Assembly (NCBI GenBank): GCA_030145595.1
Contig: JAQYVG010000150.1
Coordinates: 1 to 8,450, forward strand
Origin: Desulfobacterales bacterium
GTDB taxonomy: Bacteria; Desulfobacterota; Desulfobacteria; Desulfobacterales; UBA11574
Length of the DNA: 8,450 bases
Direction of reading: 5' to 3'
The notes beneath the pieces are model-generated. The model searched no databases and was not told where the DNA came from. It saw only the letters and a list, made by a program, of their open reading frames with translations. Both the position numbers and the translations under genes were made by a program. This document shows, one piece after another, positions 6,262 through 8,450 of this stretch (position 1 is its first letter; every line of letters starts with the position of its first letter).

Positions 6262-7839
6262 CTAAATACGACTTATAGTTTCAGGTCCCCAACTTCCGGA
6301 TTCATAAAAATGAAGCATTTCCGACTTATTGTCACAGGTTTCACACTCATTTAATATGGGTGTTAGAAAGGACCAGCAATGTTCGAGGCTGTCCTGGCGC
6401 CAAAAAAGCATCTGATCACCCAACATGCAGTCTATGAGTACTTTTTCATAGGCATCGAGAATAGGCCCGGTATAATTTTGATCATAAGAAAAATCCAAAG
6501 TTGCAGAACGCAGGCACACCCGTGCACCTGGATTCTTTGTCTGAAAAGTAAGGGTGACTTTTTCATCCGGGTAAATGCCGAGTGTTAATTGATTGGCATC
6601 AATGCGCTTTCCCAGGGTTTGCCGAAACATGGAGTGGGGAATCTCTTTAAACCAAATGGTTATTTCAGTTATCTTTTTGGCCAAACGTTTACCGGATGTA
6701 AGGAAAAATGGAACGCCCTGCCAACGCCAGTTATCAATGAAGACTTTCATTTTAGCAAAAGTCGGCGTCAGCGAGTCAGGGCTTATTCCGGGTTCTTCGC
6801 GGTAGCCTGGAACCGGGTTTGCATTAATTTTGCCCGGGCCATACTGCCCGAGTACAATGTGCTCGTTGAGCTTTTCAACCGGAAAAGGCCTCAAAGAGCG
6901 AAAAACCTTTACTTTTTCATCTCTAACACGGCCGGTGTCAAATTGAGACGGCGCTTCCATGGCCGTTAGGGCCAGCAGCTGCATTATATGGTTTTGAAAC
7001 ATGTCCCGAATAACCCCTGCCTGTTCATAATAACCCGCCCGATGTTCGACACCTAAAGTTTCTGAGGCGAGTATGTTGACATGATCAATATATCTTCGGT
7101 TCCAGACGGGTTCAAAAATGGCATTGGCAAAACGAAACATCAGTATGTTCTGGACCGTTTCTTTCGCCAGATAATGGTCTATTCTGAATATTTGGTGTTC
7201 TTTAAAATATCTCTGAATGCTCTGATTCAGTTCAACAGCGGTCTTAAGGTCACGGCCAAAGGGCTTCTCAATAACTAGCCGTGCCCACCCGTTACCGTTT
7301 TTTCTTTCCTCACTAAGACCTGCCTGTCCTAACATTTGCGCAACCGGTTTATAAAGAGACGGAGGAAGGGCAAGGTAAAAAATTCTGTTGCCCCGGGTAT
7401 TATGTTTCTGATCCAATTTCTTGAGGAACTTGGCCAGGTTAATAAAAGAATCCAACTCGCCATAATCAACGGACCGATAATAAAGAAGGTCAGAAAAGGC
7501 CTGCCATTTTGAATCATCCATAAGACCTTTTACTATCAAGGCCTTTTCCATTTTTCTCCTGAATTGTTGATCGTTCAGTTTTGTTCGACCGCACCCAACA
7601 ATGCGAAAAGAATCCGGCAGACCGTCATTTAAATATAAATTGAAGAGGGCCGGAACCAGTTTCCTGGCAGTTAAATCACCCGTGGCCCCAACGATGACGA
7701 TGGTACAAGGATCACTATGCTCGACGCTTATACATTTCTTGGGACTAATTTCCTGAGCAGGTTCGCTGATCTCTATAATTGAATCTGTAGCATTATTCTT
7801 GTTTTTCATATCGTTATCCATGGGATTTTCTCTTTTCAT
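6262..7839 (-). CDS. zwf: Glucose-6-phosphate 1-dehydrogenase
   Basis: Oxidises glucose 6-phosphate to 6-phosphogluconolactone with reduction of NAD(P)+, the entry step of the oxidative pentose phosphate pathway. From the ATG at 7839 the protein has 525 residues (E. coli Zwf has 491). The coenzyme loop is GATGDLTARK (51-60), followed by VIEKPFGRDL with Lys192 (189-198) and the active-site signature RIDHYLAKE (219-227) with His222 and Lys226. The Gly of the usual DHYLGKE signature is Ala225. About 45 polar residues precede the coenzyme loop. The frame stays open to 8205, but that part overlaps the gnd coding frame and is unlike any Zwf. ATG codons at 7839, 7821 and 7809 are all possible starts and none has a strong ribosome binding site; 7839 was chosen because it lies only four bases after the gnd stop. 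The function is certain, the exact start is not. Confidence 0.95.
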   Translation of the reverse strand: MKRENPMDNDMKNKNNATDSIIEISEPAQEISPKKCISVEHSDPCTIVIVGATGDLTARKLVPALFNLYLNDGLPDSFRIVGCGRTKLNDQQFRRKMEKALIVKGLMDDSKWQAFSDLLYYRSVDYGELDSFINLAKFLKKLDQKHNTRGNRIFYLALPPSLYKPVAQMLGQAGLSEERKNGNGWARLVIEKPFGRDLKTAVELNQSIQRYFKEHQIFRIDHYLAKETVQNILMFRFANAIFEPVWNRRYIDHVNILASETLGVEHRAGYYEQAGVIRDMFQNHIMQLLALTAMEAPSQFDTGRVRDEKVKVFRSLRPFPVEKLNEHIVLGQYGPGKINANPVPGYREEPGISPDSLTPTFAKMKVFIDNWRWQGVPFFLTSGKRLAKKITEITIWFKEIPHSMFRQTLGKRIDANQLTLGIYPDEKVTLTFQTKNPGARVCLRSATLDFSYDQNYTGPILDAYEKVLIDCMLGDQMLFWRQDSLEHCWSFLTPILNECETCDNKSEMLHFYESGSWGPETISRI

Positions 7840-7843
7840 CCAT

Positions 7844-8450
7844 TCAACTTTTTTTATCTGTGGAAACCACTGCATGTCCACCAAACTCTCTACGAAGGGC
7901 TGCAAGGACCCTGTCACTAAAAGGGTCTTCCTGCCGGGAACGAAAGCGCTGTAGCAGAGAAAGGGTGATGACCTGGGCCGGCACGCCGGTTTCCAAGGCC
8001 TGCAGGATGGTCCATCTTCCTTCTCCTGAATCTTCAACATATCCTTTGATATCCGAAAGTTTTCCGTCTTTTCTAAAGGCGTCTTCAGCAAGTTCCAACA
8101 GCCATGAACGAACCACGCTCCCCTGATTCCAGAGATGGGCAATATCGGCATAGTTGAAAGAATCCGCATAATCGGAGGCCTCCAGAATTTCAAACCCTTC
8201 ACCATAAGCCTGCATCATCCCATATTCAATACCGTTATGTACCATTTTAACAAAATGACCCGCTCCTGACGGCCCGCAGTAGAGGTATCCCTCTTCCGGG
8301 GCCAGGGTTTTAAAGACAGGTTCCATGTGATGAAATGTGTCTTTTTCTCCTCCGATCATCATACAATAACCGATCTGAAGCCCCCATATCCCTCCGCTGA
8401 CACCGACATCCATAAACCGGATATTTTTTTCAACAAGGAGTTCGGCTCTG
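7844..8450 (-). CDS. gnd: 6-phosphogluconate dehydrogenase (decarboxylating), C-terminal part, 5' end outside window
   Basis: Oxidatively decarboxylates 6-phosphogluconate to ribulose 5-phosphate, with reduction of NAD+ or NADP+. The last 201 residues are visible and the frame runs off the right edge, so the Met at 8413 is internal. Numbered from that Met, DVGVSGGIWG (2-11) is the substrate-binding loop, and HFVKMVHNGIEYGMMQA (53-69) holds Lys56, Asn60 and Glu63, which match the catalytic Lys, the conserved Asn and the proton-donor Glu of the family. WNQGSVVRSWLL follows. The ending a short distance later marks the short, YqeC/GndA-like form of about 300 residues and not the 470-residue E. 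coli type; roughly 100 residues carrying the Rossmann fold lie outside. Short forms are often NAD-dependent, but the deciding N-terminal residues cannot be seen. It is the first gene of the operon visible here and abuts zwf. Confidence 0.93.
   Translation of the reverse strand, partial: RAELLVEKNIRFMDVGVSGGIWGLQIGYCMMIGGEKDTFHHMEPVFKTLAPEEGYLYCGPSGAGHFVKMVHNGIEYGMMQAYGEGFEILEASDYADSFNYADIAHLWNQGSVVRSWLLELAEDAFRKDGKLSDIKGYVEDSGEGRWTILQALETGVPAQVITLSLLQRFRSRQEDPFSDRVLAALRREFGGHAVVSTDKKS

Noticed and set aside
6589..6969. 126-codon plus-strand frame opposite zwf
   Set aside because: Antisense shadow of a clear gene, with no recognisable domain and no ribosome binding site context.
7840..8205. 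Possible 122-residue N-terminal extension of Zwf
   Set aside because: It lies entirely on top of the gnd coding frame, resembles no G6PD N-terminus, and normal starts exist just after the gnd stop codon.

Overview
The window looks like a bacterial chromosome fragment, probably from a Gram-negative, Proteobacteria/Desulfobacterota-like organism. I infer this from the proteobacterial-type glucokinase (Glk), the packed sugar-phosphate operon and the general look of the proteins. No rRNA or other taxonomic marker is present, so the assignment is tentative. No tRNA, rRNA or CRISPR array was found.

Layout, left to right. (1) Positions 1-598, plus strand: the C-terminal part of an M55-family (DppA-like) zinc aminopeptidase, cut by the window edge. 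(2) Positions 599-939: a gap between convergent genes. It holds a compact 259-bp fold-back element (609-867) with 14-bp perfect terminal inverted repeats and further nested inverted repeats, resembling a MITE or a decayed IS. (3) Positions 940-3787, minus strand: a two-gene unit with its own sigma70-like promoter. It encodes a three-part protein (Trx-like domain, glutaredoxin-like domain, GH63/MGH1-type glycoside hydrolase) and a ROK-family sugar kinase whose GTG start overlaps the end of the hydrolase gene. (4) Positions 3912-8450, minus strand: a pentose phosphate operon, in transcription order gnd (5' end outside the window), zwf, a transketolase N-terminal remnant, tal and glk. A probable intrinsic terminator follows glk.

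How the genes fit together (inference). The hydrolase would release glucose or a related hexose from a small glucoside or compatible solute. The ROK kinase and/or Glk would phosphorylate it. Zwf and the 6-phosphogluconate dehydrogenase would oxidise glucose 6-phosphate, yielding reduced nicotinamide cofactor and ribulose 5-phosphate, and transaldolase would recycle carbon. No 6-phosphogluconolactonase is seen, and the transketolase that would normally partner transaldolase survives only as a 54-codon stub with a good ribosome binding site.

The most interesting items are the double thioredoxin-fold/glycoside hydrolase fusion, which suggests redox control of a sugar-releasing enzyme next to reductant-producing genes, and the gutted transketolase gene inside an otherwise intact operon.
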